This document shows positions 7,737-16,525 of a DNA stretch of 64,000 nucleotides, in pieces (position 1 is the first letter of the stretch; every line of letters starts with the position of its first letter). The position numbers were made by a program, and so were the translations under genes. The notes under the pieces are model-generated. The model was not told where the DNA came from. It saw nothing but the letters and a program-made list of their open reading frames with translations, and searched no databases. Source of the DNA: Phosphoribacter sp037045055. Lineage in GTDB: Bacteria > Actinomycetota > Actinomycetes > Actinomycetales > Dermatophilaceae. The DNA is taken from positions 1,178,001-1,242,000 of the forward strand of contig JBAOHJ010000003.1 of the NCBI GenBank assembly GCA_037045055.1. Direction: 5' to 3'.

Positions 7737-10234
7737 TCAGAACGATGACGCCATGTTGGTGAACCGGGAGTAGTGCCCCTGGAACGCCACGACGATCGTG
7801 TCGGTCGGGCCGTTACGGTGCTTGGCGACGATCAGGTCGGCCTCACCGGCGCGCTGGCTCTCCTTCTCGTACGCCTCGTCCCGATGCAGCAGGATCACCA
7901 TGTCGGCGTCCTGCTCGATCGAGTTGTGCACGGCGATCCCGTTGGCGACGAAGTTGTGCCCGCCGACCACCGTGGCGTCGAACACCTCCTCCACCCCGTC
8001 GGCCTCCACCTCCGCGACCTGGTCCCACAGCACGTCGTTGACGGCATACAGGTCCAAGGCCGCGTCGTCGAGCGCGGCGGCCACGGCACTGAGCGCCCCG
8101 CTGCCCGCCGTCGGGTAGGACGCCGTCGGGAAGGCCGCGGTCGACAGCGCCGAGGTCGCCACCACCGGCCCGCGCCCGGCCAGCACCTCGCGCACGGTCT
8201 CCCACACCGGCTCGCTCGCGCAGCACTCCCGCGCCTGGGTGCCGTCGGTCTCGCTGTCGCGGACGATCTGCAGCAGCGTCGCGGCAGCGGCGGCATCGGC
8301 GCCGGGCACGCCGATCTCCTGCAGGAAGCGGCGCTGACTGTCGCGCCCCGACACCGCGAGCCGGTATGCCGCGTGCCCGTCGGCGCCGAAGCCCCGCTCG
8401 CGCAGCCGGGTCGAGATGCCGAAGCGCAGCAGCAGCCGTGACAGGTCCTCCAGCAACCCGCGGGAGGTCGCGCTCAGCGCGATCCGGCCCCGGTCGCCGC
8501 CCGCGGCCACCTTGACCGACCCGGCCTGTGCCCACACGTGCGACAGGAACAGCGCGATCTGGCCCTTGGGCGCGCAGAACAACTGCTGCGGCACTCGCCG
8601 CTCGTGCCAGCTCGCTCGGCCCAGGCGCAGCGCGCGCATCCAGTCCCACGCGTCGTTGGGCTTGGACCGGTCGACGACGAACTGCGCATCCCCGAGCACG
8701 CGCGAGAGCAGGATGACCCGGGAGTCGTCCCACGGCTCGAACCACGCTGGGGCCGGCACGTGTCGAGGCACCGCGACCCGGGTGCCGGTGCGCAGATCGC
8801 GCAGCGAGCGCCACCCGGCATAGGTGAGGAACGGGTGGTTGGCGGTGGCGCGCACCTGCTTGCCCGAGGCGAGGGTCAGGCGGAACACCGGCCGTCGCCC
8901 GGTGGGGAACACGTGGGTGAGGTGGCGGCGGACGTAACGCAGCGACTCGTCCAGCGCCCACACCGGCACGTCGCGCGCGCCGGCGGCATACAACTCCCCC
9001 AGGGTCGTCTCGGCGCCGGTGTCGGCGCGCAGGACGCCGGTGTCGGCGGTGAGGCACCCCGACTCGCGCAGGTCGGCCATGAGGGGGCGCTTGTCGGTGC
9101 GCTGCTCGGGGCCACGGTTGAGTTGCGAGATGGCCACGACGGGCACCTCCAGCTCCTTGGCGAGTAGTTTCAACGCGCGGGAGAACTCCGAAACCTCTTG
9201 CTGGCGGCTCTCCACCCGCTTGCCCGAGGTCATCAGCTGCAGGTAGTCGATGACCACGAGCTTGAGGTTGTTGCGCTGCTTGAGCCGGCGGCACTTGGCG
9301 CGGATCTCCATGAGCGACATGTTCGGGGAGTCGTCGATGAACAGCGGCGCGTCCGACACCCGGCCCATGGTCGCGGCCAGGCGCTGCCAGTCCTCGTCGC
9401 GCATCGTGCCCTTGCGCATGTGCTGCAACTGGATCTGCGCCTCGGCGGACAGCAGCCGCATGGTGATCTCGGTCTTGCTCATCTCCAGGGAGAACACCAC
9501 GGAGGCCATCTTGTGCTTGATCGCCGCGGTCCGGGCGATGTCCAGGCCGAGGGTCGACTTGCCCATCGCGGGCCGGGCCGCCAGGACGATCATCTGCCCG
9601 GGGTGCAGCCCGTTGGTCAGCGAGTCCAGGTCGGTGAAGCCGGTCGGCACGCCGGTCATCTCCCCGGACTTGCCCGAGGCGACCTCGATCTCGTCGACGG
9701 TCATCTCCAGGATGTCCCCGAGCGCGATGTAGTCCTCCCCGCCGCGCTTGTCGGAGACGGCATACACCTCCGCCTGCGCGGCGTTGACGATGTCCTCGAC
9801 GTCGCCGCCGGCCTGGGCGTAGCCGAGCTGGACGATCTTCGTGCCCGCCTCGACCAGCCGGCGCAGCACGGCCCGCTCGGCGACGATCTGGGCGTAGTAG
9901 CCGGCGTTGGCCGCCGTCGGCACCGAGGCGATGAGCTGGTGCAGGTAGGCCTGCCCGCCGACCCGGGCCAGGTCGCCGCGTTTGGTCAGCTCGTCCGCGA
10001 CGGTGACCGCGTCGGCCGGCTCGCCGCGGCCGTAGAGATCGAGGATCGCGTCGTAGACCGACTCGTGCGCCGGGCGGTAGAAGTCGGCCCCGCGCAGCAC
10101 CTCGACCGCGTCGGCGATGGCGTCCTTGGACAGCAGCATGCCGCCGAGCACGGACTGCTCGGCGTGCACGTCCTGGGGGGCAGCCGGTCCTCCGGCACCT
10201 CGGAGGGCCCGGGGAACAGCTCGTGGATCGACAC
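7737..10234 (-). CDS. dnaB: Replicative DNA helicase DnaB, intein-containing, with a frameshift near the N-terminus
   Basis: Hexameric replicative helicase. The N-terminal domain (HAEQSVLGGMLLSKDAIADAVEVL), linker, RecA-like core with Walker A ARPAMGKSTLG, Walker B LVVIDYLQLM and ISQLNRGPEQRTDKRP are all present. An intein interrupts ADLRESG and SIEQDADMVILLHR. The expected N-terminus starts at GTG 10234 (VSIHELFPGPSEVPEDRLPP), but this lies in a different frame from QDVHAEQS. A run of six G on the plus strand (10175-10180) would need a seventh to join them. Because dnaB is essential, a sequencing or assembly error in the homopolymer is the likeliest explanation. The main frame is open from 10337. 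Without the intein the protein would be about 455 residues, normal for DnaB. Confidence 0.9.
7923..9056 (-). other. DnaB intein (about 378 residues, degenerate homing endonuclease)
   Basis: In-frame protein-splicing element inside dnaB. Its first residue is Cys (CLTADTGVLRADTGAET), block B is ATANHPFLTY with the catalytic His, and the C-terminal blocks are EEVFDATVVGGHNFVANG ending in His-Asn before Ser+1 of the C-extein (SIEQDAD). The insertion point RESG/C...HN/S is the one used by mycobacterial DnaB inteins. The central part resembles a LAGLIDADG endonuclease: block C reads LLSRVLGDAQ and keeps one acidic residue, but block E (FLSHVWAQAGSV) lacks the expected acidic residue, so nuclease activity is probably lost while splicing is retained. 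Confidence 0.9.
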
Positions 10235-10632
10235 CTCGAGCCTGCCTCCGTCCTGTCGCCGACCGCTTCGAAAACCTGTTCGACCCACACCCAGCACACC
10301 ACACGCCGCCGACAGCGCCGCAAGGGCAGCACGACATGGCCCTGAAAGGGCTCGTGACCTGCGGATTCGTCGCCGTCGACGGCCGTCCACCCGGCGACCC
10401 TCACCCTAGCCACGCGCGCCGGACCGGCTCAATCACCCCCTGTGGACACGGTGGTGGACAGGGTGTGCGACGCGCCGGAGCCTGCTGTGGGTAACCCTGT
10501 GGGCAAGCCCTCTCACCTGTGGACGCCCGGCCCCGAGGCGGCCCCGATCAGGGCGACGGGAGCGCCCACCCCTGTGGACGGCAGAAAATCTCGGGCGAGT
10601 CGACCGGCCGGGGGGAACTTACCCTGGAGGGC
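10235..10632. promoter_or_regulatory. dnaB/DUF2277 divergent region with DnaA-box-like cluster
   Basis: No gene is supported in these 398 bases. Between 10441 and 10580 there are five or six same-orientation copies of TGTGG(A/G)-type motifs: TGTGGACAC (10441), GGTGGACAG (10453), TGTGGGTAA (10486), TGTGGGCAA (10498), TGTGGACGC (10518) and TGTGGACG (10573). On the other strand these read TTACCCACA, TTGCCCACA and so on, one mismatch from the actinobacterial DnaA box TT(A/G)TCCACA. They may tie transcription of the helicase gene, or DnaA titration, to the replication cycle. A canonical oriC is not claimed because no AT-rich unwinding region accompanies them. Confidence 0.4.
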
Positions 10633-10908
10633 ATGTGCCGCAACATCCGCCCTCTGCACAACTACCAGCCGGCGGCGACCACCGCCGAGATCGACGCCGC
10701 CGCCCTGCAGTACGTCCGCAAGATCGCCGGCACCACCCGCCCGAGCCAGGCCAACCGGGCCGCCTTCGACGAGGCCGTCGCCGCGGTCGCCCAAGCCACC
10801 GCCCACCTGCTCGAGCACCTCACCACCAGCGCGCCGCCCCGCGACCGCGACACCGAGGCCGCCAAGGCCCGGGCCCGGGCCGCCGTCCGCTACGGCCGGC
10901 CCGCCTGA
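10633..10908 (+). CDS. DUF2277 domain-containing protein
   Basis: A 91-residue protein beginning MCRNIRPLHNYQPAATTAEIDAAALQYVRKIAGTTRPSQANRAAFDEAV, which is the recognisable DUF2277 signature (conserved Cys-Arg-Asn-Ile near the start and a helical AALQYVRK block). The start at ATG 10633 follows CTGGAGGGC, a good Shine-Dalgarno, and matches the family N-terminus exactly. Function is unknown; the family is small, cytosolic and common in Actinobacteria. It sits 13 bp before the AlkD-like gene, so the two are probably cotranscribed. The C-terminal third is basic and Ala/Arg-rich and may be disordered. Confidence 0.85.
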   Translation: MCRNIRPLHNYQPAATTAEIDAAALQYVRKIAGTTRPSQANRAAFDEAVAAVAQATAHLLEHLTTSAPPRDRDTEAAKARARAAVRYGRPA

Positions 10909-10921
10909 GCTGCCGACCCGG

Positions 10922-11635
10922 ATGCCGCCCGGCTCGGCTCCCGGCGCACGGCAGGACCTGCTGGCCGCGATCCGCGCCGCCCTAGTCGAGCACGCGTGCC
11001 CGGCGAATGCCGTTGCGCAACAACGGTACATGCGCTCGACCATGCCCTACCTCGGCCTCACCATGCCGCTGCTGCGGGCGACCCTGCGCCCCGTCCTGGG
11101 CGATCCGGCATACCGGCTCGGGAGCCGGCCACAGTGGGCGGCGACCGTGCGCGCCCTGTGGGACGAGGCGACCCACCGCGAGCACTGGTATGCCGCCCTC
11201 GCCCTAGCCCGGCACCGCCCCTACCGACCCTTCCGGGACGCGCGGGCCCTGCCGCTCTACCGCCACCTGGTCCAGACCGGCGCCTGGTGGGACGTCGTCG
11301 ACGAGGTCGCCACCCACCTGGTCCGCGAGCTGCGCGAGGCCGACCCGGCCGGCCTGGGACCCCGGATGCGGCAGTGGGCGGGCGAGCCCGGCCTCTGGGT
11401 GCGCCGCACGGCAATCCTCTGCCAGGTCGGCTCCGCGACGGGCACCGACCCCGACCTGCTCGCCGACGCCATCGCGCCGTCGCTGCAGGACCCGGACTTC
11501 TTCGCCCGCAAGGCGATCGGGTGGGCGCTGCGCGACTACGCCAGGACCGACCCGGTCTGGGTCCGGGCCTACGTCGCCGGGCATCCGCAGCTGTCCGGCC
11601 TGTCCCGGCGGGAGGCGCTCAAGCACCTGGGCTGA
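10922..11635 (+). CDS. DNA alkylation repair (AlkC/AlkD-like HEAT-repeat) protein
   Basis: A 237-residue all-helical protein resembling AlkD-type DNA glycosylases, which remove N3-/N7-alkylated bases without flipping them. Recognisable pieces are MRSTMPYLGLTMPLLRATLRPVL, WAATVRALWDEATHREHWYAALALARH, LVQTGAWWDVVDEVATHLVRELR and FFARKAIGWALRDYARTDPVWVRAYV. The WWD-VD stretch and the FAxKAIGWALR helix are typical of the family's active groove. The start at ATG 10922 is the first in the frame after the DUF2277 stop; the reading frame is open further upstream but without a homologous sequence. Probably in an operon with DUF2277. Confidence 0.82.
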   Translation: MPPGSAPGARQDLLAAIRAALVEHACPANAVAQQRYMRSTMPYLGLTMPLLRATLRPVLGDPAYRLGSRPQWAATVRALWDEATHREHWYAALALARHRPYRPFRDARALPLYRHLVQTGAWWDVVDEVATHLVRELREADPAGLGPRMRQWAGEPGLWVRRTAILCQVGSATGTDPDLLADAIAPSLQDPDFFARKAIGWALRDYARTDPVWVRAYVAGHPQLSGLSRREALKHLG

Positions 11636-11708
11636 CGCCCGCCCGACCCCGGCCGGCTCCCCCGCGGGGTGGAGGTCCGCTCGCCCCACGCCTCCTAGGG
11701 TGGGATGC

Positions 11709-13085
11709 GTGACCGCCCGCCGCCGACGCCTGGCCGCCCTGCTCGGCGACCACGAGCACTGGACCCGGCCGCGCCCGACCCCGACGCAGCAGCGCCGCGA
11801 CCTGTATATCGCGCTCGGCTTCTGGGCCTTCGCCGTCACGATCACCGAGCTGCTGCGCGTGCTCGATGCCCTGGCCTCCACCGGCGCTCCGGTGTGGGCC
11901 CAACACCTGGCCATCGCCACCGGCACGCTCCCGCTGGCCGGGCGGCGCCGCTTCCCCCTGCTCGTCGGCGCGTATGCCGGTGCGCACATGTTCGTCGTCG
12001 GCGTCACGATCCCTACGGTCATGGGCATGCTGCCGCTGCAACTGGCCTACTTCCTCGCGCTCTACTCGGCGGTTGCCTGGGCCCGGGACCGCCAGCAGAT
12101 GGCCATCGTCGTGGGCGGTGTCGTCGCCGCGATGTTCCTGTGGATCGCCGTGCTCTACCTCTGGGGCAGCGCGGTCCAGGAGCTCGTCGGCAGCGGCCCG
12201 ACCCACCCGCTGGGCCCGATCACCGCTGCCGTCGCCGCCGCCCTCTTCGGCCTGATCGTCAACACCGTGTACTTCGGCGGAGCGGTCCTGCTGGGCCAGC
12301 AGGCCTGGCGGGCGGCGCGGCATACCGCGCAGGTGGCCGACCAGACGCTGACCATCGAGCGGCAGACCAGCCAGCTGCGCGACCAGGCCGTCACCGAGGA
12401 ACGGCTGCGGATCGCCCGCGAACTGCACGACGTCGTGGCCCACCACGTGTCGGTCATGGGCGTGCAGGCCGCCGCTGCCCGCACCGTCCTGCACCGCGAC
12501 CCGGCCCGGGCCACCGAGGCCCTGCGCGCCGTCGAGGACTCCAGTCGGGAGGCCGTCGGCCAGCTGCGCGGCCTGCTCGGCACCCTGCGCGGCAGCGGCG
12601 ACGGCCAGCCCGACGAGACCGACGACCGGACCCCCCAGCCCGGTCTGGCCGACCTGCCCGCGCTCGTCGAGGCCGCCACCGCAGCATCGGGGCTGCAGGT
12701 GTCCTACACCCTCGTCGAGGACCCACCCGGTCGCCATCGCGAGGTGCCACCGCAGGTGGGGCTGGCCATCTACCGGATCGTCCAGGAGGCGCTGACCAAC
12801 GTCCGGCGCCACTCCACCGCCCGCGCGGCCAGCGTGGTCGTGCGCATCGCGGCCGACCACGCCGAGGCCGAGATCCTCGACGACGGGCGGGCCTTGGGGC
12901 CGACGACGGGCGGCAGCGGCCTGGGGTTGTTGGGCATCCGCGAGCGGATCCGCACGTTGGGCGGGTCGACCGAGATCGGCCCGCGGGTCACCGGCGGGTA
13001 TCGGGTGCGGGTGCGCTTCCCGTTGGCCCTGCAACCGGTGGGCCAGCGCGCCGAGCAGGCCGCCGGATCCGGGGGGGCCGCGTGA
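11709..13085 (+). CDS. Sensor histidine kinase (HisKA_3), multipass membrane
   Basis: About 458 residues. The N-terminal half has at least five hydrophobic segments (LYIALGFWAFAVTITELL, HLAIATGTLPLAG, FPLLVGAYAGAHMFVVG, LQLAYFLALYSAVAWA, IVVGGVVAAMFLWIAVLYLW, plus one more). A dimerisation/phosphotransfer block follows with the phospho-His in LRIARELHDVVAHHVSVMGVQAAAA, then an HATPase domain with N-box EALTNVRRHS and GLGLLGIRERI. GTG 11700 and GTG 11709 are both possible starts. It overlaps the response regulator by four bases (GTGA), and the pair is followed by an ABC exporter, an arrangement typical of antimicrobial-peptide or cell-envelope-stress sensing. The signal is inferred, not seen. 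Confidence 0.9.
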   Translation: MTARRRRLAALLGDHEHWTRPRPTPTQQRRDLYIALGFWAFAVTITELLRVLDALASTGAPVWAQHLAIATGTLPLAGRRRFPLLVGAYAGAHMFVVGVTIPTVMGMLPLQLAYFLALYSAVAWARDRQQMAIVVGGVVAAMFLWIAVLYLWGSAVQELVGSGPTHPLGPITAAVAAALFGLIVNTVYFGGAVLLGQQAWRAARHTAQVADQTLTIERQTSQLRDQAVTEERLRIARELHDVVAHHVSVMGVQAAAARTVLHRDPARATEALRAVEDSSREAVGQLRGLLGTLRGSGDGQPDETDDRTPQPGLADLPALVEAATAASGLQVSYTLVEDPPGRHREVPPQVGLAIYRIVQEALTNVRRHSTARAASVVVRIAADHAEAEILDDGRALGPTTGGSGLGLLGIRERIRTLGGSTEIGPRVTGGYRVRVRFPLALQPVGQRAEQAAGSGGAA

Positions 13086-13933
13086 GCGACCCACGCCCCC
13101 TGCGGGTGCTGCTGGCCGACGACCAGCGCCTCGTGCGCAGCGGCTTCGCGATGATCCTGTCGGTCCACGAGGACATCGAGGTCGTCGGCGAGGCCCTCGA
13201 CGGGGCGCAGGCCCTCGCGCTGACCCGCGAACTACACCCGGACGTCGTCCTCATGGACGTGCAGATGCCCGTCATGGACGGGATCGCGGCCACCCGCAGC
13301 ATCGTCGCCGAGGGCCTGGCCAAGGTCGTCATCCTCACGACGTTCGACCGCGACGACTACCTCTTCGCCGGCCTCGACGCCGGCGCCAGCGGGTTCCTGC
13401 TCAAGAACGCCGACCCGGAGCAGCTGGTCGAGGCAGTGCGCGCGGTCGGCTTCGGCCACGCCCTGCTCGCGCCGGAGGTCACCCGGCGCGTCATCGAGCG
13501 CATGTATGCCGCCCGCTCCGGGTCCGCGCCGGGCGACGACTCGGTCTCGAGTGAGCTGGCGCCGCAGGGCGTCCGCACGTCCCGTGACGCGGGCCCCGCG
13601 CGACCCGGCCAGGCCGCACCCGGCGACGGCACCCCCGACCGCCCGCGCGGAGCGACCCGCGGCGACTCGTCGGCCACCCCGACCGTGGCATCGGCTCGCC
13701 CCATCGACGCCGCGCGCCACCAAGGTTTGGGCCTGCTCACCGACCGCGAGCGCGAGGTGCTCGACCGGCTCGCGCGCGGGCAGTCCAACGCGGAGATCGC
13801 CGCCGCCCTGGTCCTCGGCGAGGCCACGGTGAAGACCCACGTGTCCAACTGCCTGGCCAAGCTGCATCTGCGCGACCGCATCCAGGCCGTCGTCTTCGCC
13901 TACGAGGCGGGCCTCATCCTCCCGGGGGAGTGA
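13082..13933 (+). CDS. NarL/LuxR-family response regulator with an unusually long linker
   Basis: A 283-residue response regulator. Receiver: LRVLLADDQRLVRSGFAMI, phospho-Asp in VLMDVQMPVMDG, Thr in VVILTTFDRDDY, Lys in FLLKNADPE. C-terminal LuxR DNA-binding domain: LTDREREVLDRLARGQSNAEIAAALVLGEATVKTHVSNCLAKL. Between them is about 75 residues of low-complexity, Pro/Arg/Ser/Gly-rich sequence (residues ~140-215), where family members usually have about 15-25; it is probably a disordered insertion. GTG 13082 overlaps the kinase stop. It likely controls the ABC exporter starting 78 bp downstream. Confidence 0.92.
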   Translation: MSDPRPLRVLLADDQRLVRSGFAMILSVHEDIEVVGEALDGAQALALTRELHPDVVLMDVQMPVMDGIAATRSIVAEGLAKVVILTTFDRDDYLFAGLDAGASGFLLKNADPEQLVEAVRAVGFGHALLAPEVTRRVIERMYAARSGSAPGDDSVSSELAPQGVRTSRDAGPARPGQAAPGDGTPDRPRGATRGDSSATPTVASARPIDAARHQGLGLLTDREREVLDRLARGQSNAEIAAALVLGEATVKTHVSNCLAKLHLRDRIQAVVFAYEAGLILPGE

Positions 13934-14011
13934 CCGCCCCGGACGGGGCCGGTCGCCGACTCCGCCACGGGACGGATCCCGCTCGGCACCGGATCGCCTA
14001 CCGTCCAGGAC

Positions 14012-14926
14012 ATGACGCCGACGCCCGCTCACCCAGACCCGGCCGACCTGCAGGTCCACCGACTCACCCGCCGATTCGGCGAGATCACCGCCCTGGACGA
14101 GGTGACCTTCACCGTCCCGGCCGGCCGGATGGTCGGCTTCGTCGGCGGCAACGGCGCCGGGAAGACCACGACGATGCGCATCGTCATGGGCGTGCTCGCC
14201 GCCGACGCCGGCGCGGTCCGCTGGGGTGGGGCCCCGGTCAGCGCCGCGGACCGGGCCCGTTTCGGATACATGCCCGAGGAGCGCGGCCTCTACCCCAAAC
14301 AGAAGGTGCTCGACCAGCTGGTCTACCTCGGGCGGCTGCACCGCATGAGCGAGGACGACGCCCGGGCTCGGGCCACCGAGCACCTGGCCCGGTTCGGGCT
14401 CGGTGACCGGCTCGACGACAAGCTGGAGACCCTCTCCTTGGGCAACCAACAACGCGTGCAGATCGTCGCCGCGGTGCTGCACCGACCGACCGCGCTAATC
14501 CTCGACGAGCCGTTCTCCGGTCTCGACCCGGACGCGGTCGACGCCATGGCCGCGGTCCTGCGCACGCACTGCAACGCGGGCGTCCCGGTGCTGTTCTCCT
14601 CCCACCAGCTCGACCTCGTCGAGCGGCTATGCGACGACGTCGTCGTCCTGGCCCGAGGCCGGGTCGTCGCCGAAGGCACGCCGGCGACGTTGCGCGACAA
14701 GGGCACCCGCCGGTGGCGCATCGTCCTGGACGGCGACGCCGGGTGGGTCCGCGGCCTGGGCCACCTGCACGTCGCCGACGTGGACCGCCACACCGCCGTC
14801 GTGGAGCCGCTCACCGACACCGCCGTGCACGACCTGCTCGCCGAGGCGGTGCGCCGTGGCCCGGTCCACGAGTTCACCCGCATCGTCCCCGCCCTGAGCG
14901 AGATCTACCGAGAGGTGAGCGCATGA
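14012..14926 (+). CDS. ABC exporter ATP-binding protein (NatA-type)
   Basis: A 304-residue nucleotide-binding subunit: Walker A GGNGAGKTTT, Q-loop region MPEERGLYPKQKV, signature LSLGNQQRVQ, Walker B ALILDEPFSGLD and switch His in SSHQLDLVERL. After the NBD there is about 70 residues of C-terminal accessory domain (RWRIVLDGDAGWVRGLG...), as in NatA/drug-exporter ATPases. It overlaps the permease start by four bases. The PEERGLYP motif and pairing with a single large permease indicate an exporter of the NatAB or antibiotic type energised in the cytoplasm; the upstream two-component genes suggest inducible expression. Confidence 0.92.
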   Translation: MTPTPAHPDPADLQVHRLTRRFGEITALDEVTFTVPAGRMVGFVGGNGAGKTTTMRIVMGVLAADAGAVRWGGAPVSAADRARFGYMPEERGLYPKQKVLDQLVYLGRLHRMSEDDARARATEHLARFGLGDRLDDKLETLSLGNQQRVQIVAAVLHRPTALILDEPFSGLDPDAVDAMAAVLRTHCNAGVPVLFSSHQLDLVERLCDDVVVLARGRVVAEGTPATLRDKGTRRWRIVLDGDAGWVRGLGHLHVADVDRHTAVVEPLTDTAVHDLLAEAVRRGPVHEFTRIVPALSEIYREVSA

Positions 14927-16191
14927 CCCCCGCGATCCCGTCGACCGTCACCCACCCGGCGGACCGGGACCGGCCCGGCGCCCGGCCGGGCGGCGCCATC
15001 CCGTCCCCGGCCGGGCCCGCGCGTCCCGCTCCGTGGCGGCTGGTCGCCACCCGCGAGGTCGTCGTGCGTCTCACCGACCGCAACTTCCTCGTCGCCACCG
15101 TGCTCACCCTCGTGCTCATGGGCGGGGCGTTCGGCCTGCAGGCCCTGCTGCTGGGCCGCGAGTCCGTGCGCACCGTCGCGGTCGTCGACCCGAGCGCCAA
15201 GGCAGCCGTCGAAGCCACCGGCACGCGCGTGCAGGCCGCCGACGACAAGGCCCGGATCGTCGCGCGCGAGGTGTCGAACGCCGCCGAGGGCGAGCGGCTC
15301 GTGCGCGGCGGCGAGGCCGACGCCCTGCTCGTGCACGGCGCGGGCTCCTGGACGCTGACCAGTGCCAAGGAGCCCGACGAACGCCTCACCGCGGAGCTGT
15401 CCCGGACGGTGCGCGAGAGCACCATCGAGACCAACGCCCTGGCCGCCGGCACGAGCGTCGCGGCCCTGGCGAACGGCTCCACCGTGTCCACGACGAGCCT
15501 CGAGCCGGTCGATCCGGCCAGCGCCGGCCCCCGCAAGGTCCTCGGCTTCGCCTTCGCCATCCTCTTCTACATGGCCGCGCTGACCTTCGGCCTGCAGATC
15601 GCCAGCTCGGTCGTCGAGGAGAAGCAGTCGCGCATCGTCGAGATCCTCACCACGGCGATCCCGGTGCGGCAGCTGCTCATCGGCAAGGTCGTCGGTAACG
15701 GGGCGCTCGCCTTCGGTCAGATGGCCCTGTATGCCGCCGTCGGCCTGGTCGGGGTCACGCTCACCAAGCAGGCACTGCCGGTCGCCGCGCTGCTCGGGGG
15801 CATCGGCTGGTTCCTCGGGTTCTTCCTCGCCGGCTTCGTCGCCCTGGCCTGCATGTGGGCGGTGGCCGGTGCCCTCGCCTCGCGCAGCGAGGACCTGCAG
15901 TCCACGACCACCCCCCTGACGATGACCCTCGTCATGGCGTTCGTCGTCGGGCTCAGCGCGGAAGGCACCGCCAAGGTCGTGGCGTCCTTCGTGCCCGTCC
16001 TGTCGGCGATCACCATGCCCGGCAGGGTCGTCTCCGGCGAGGCGGCCTGGTGGGAGCCCCTCGTGGCGCTGGGGCTCACCCTCGGGTTCGCCGCGGTGAC
16101 GATCCTGCTCGGTGAGCGGCTCTACCGACGCTCACTGCTGCAGACCCGCGGCCGAGTGAGCCTGCGGGCCGCGTGGCGGGCGGCGGACTGA
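14923..16191 (+). CDS. ABC exporter permease (NatB/ABC-2 type)
   Basis: A 422-residue membrane protein. After a Pro-rich cytoplasmic leader (about 40 residues) comes a first membrane helix (FLVATVLTLVLMGGAFGLQALLLG), a large extracytoplasmic domain of around 150 residues, then five or six C-terminal helices (VLGFAFAILFYMAALTFGLQIASSVVEEKQSRIVEILTTAI..., FLGFFLAGFVALACMWAVAGAL, PLVALGLTLGFAAVTILL). EEKQSRIVEIL is the ABC-2 permease coupling motif. ATG 14923 overlaps the ATPase stop. With the NatA-like subunit it forms an efflux pump; substrate unknown (Na+ in Bacillus NatAB, lantibiotics or drugs in others). Confidence 0.9.
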   Translation: MTPAIPSTVTHPADRDRPGARPGGAIPSPAGPARPAPWRLVATREVVVRLTDRNFLVATVLTLVLMGGAFGLQALLLGRESVRTVAVVDPSAKAAVEATGTRVQAADDKARIVAREVSNAAEGERLVRGGEADALLVHGAGSWTLTSAKEPDERLTAELSRTVRESTIETNALAAGTSVAALANGSTVSTTSLEPVDPASAGPRKVLGFAFAILFYMAALTFGLQIASSVVEEKQSRIVEILTTAIPVRQLLIGKVVGNGALAFGQMALYAAVGLVGVTLTKQALPVAALLGGIGWFLGFFLAGFVALACMWAVAGALASRSEDLQSTTTPLTMTLVMAFVVGLSAEGTAKVVASFVPVLSAITMPGRVVSGEAAWWEPLVALGLTLGFAAVTILLGERLYRRSLLQTRGRVSLRAAWRAAD

Positions 16192-16525
16192 TCGAGGCCG
16201 CGGGCGGGCGAGTCGGCAGACCGCATGGCCCGCCTCCCACCGCTCGCGGCTGCCGGGGCGTCGCGGGCAGCGCGACAGTGTGCGCCGACCCGTGGCTCAC
16301 GGCATACGGGACAAAGTGGCCGGGAGGGGCCGATACCCCCCGTCGAGGCCGCCGCGGTGGGCCGGCGGGGCCTGGGAAGCGGATTCCACCCTGCGGTATC
16401 GAGACCGTCACGGTTGCGCCGTTTCCTTGACGCTGCTGCGCGGGAGCGGATTCAATCCTCGCAGGTCGCAAGCGGACCCGGGAACCGCGTGGACCTGTCG
16501 ACCTCCCCAAGCGATGGAGCTTGAG
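16192..16525. promoter_or_regulatory. Leader region of the ABC importer operon, candidate sigma-70 promoter
   Basis: No gene is supported in these 334 bases. A candidate promoter is TTGACG (16427-16432), an 18-bp spacer, and TTCAAT (16451-16456), leaving about 65 nt before the lipoprotein start. I looked for a TPP riboswitch because this transporter family includes thiamine-precursor importers and saw no conserved core. The middle of the region contains the octamer CGGCATAC (16301). Promoter call is by eye only. Confidence 0.3.

Noticed and set aside
7585..7773. 62-residue plus-strand frame downstream of the DUF3644 gene
   Set aside because: No SD, no family, overlaps the dnaB 3' end; looks like chance in AT-rich DNA.
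7843..10413. 856-residue minus-strand frame overlapping dnaB
   Set aside because: It is a shifted-frame shadow of dnaB, Arg/Pro-rich with no domain; the correct frame has DnaB and intein motifs throughout.
10441..10580. oriC
   Set aside because: DnaA-like motifs are degenerate, no AT-rich unwinding stretch and no dnaA/dnaN neighbours; called only a DnaA-box-like cluster.
16192..16525. TPP or guanidine riboswitch ahead of the ABC importer
   Set aside because: No recognisable conserved core for either in the 334-bp leader.
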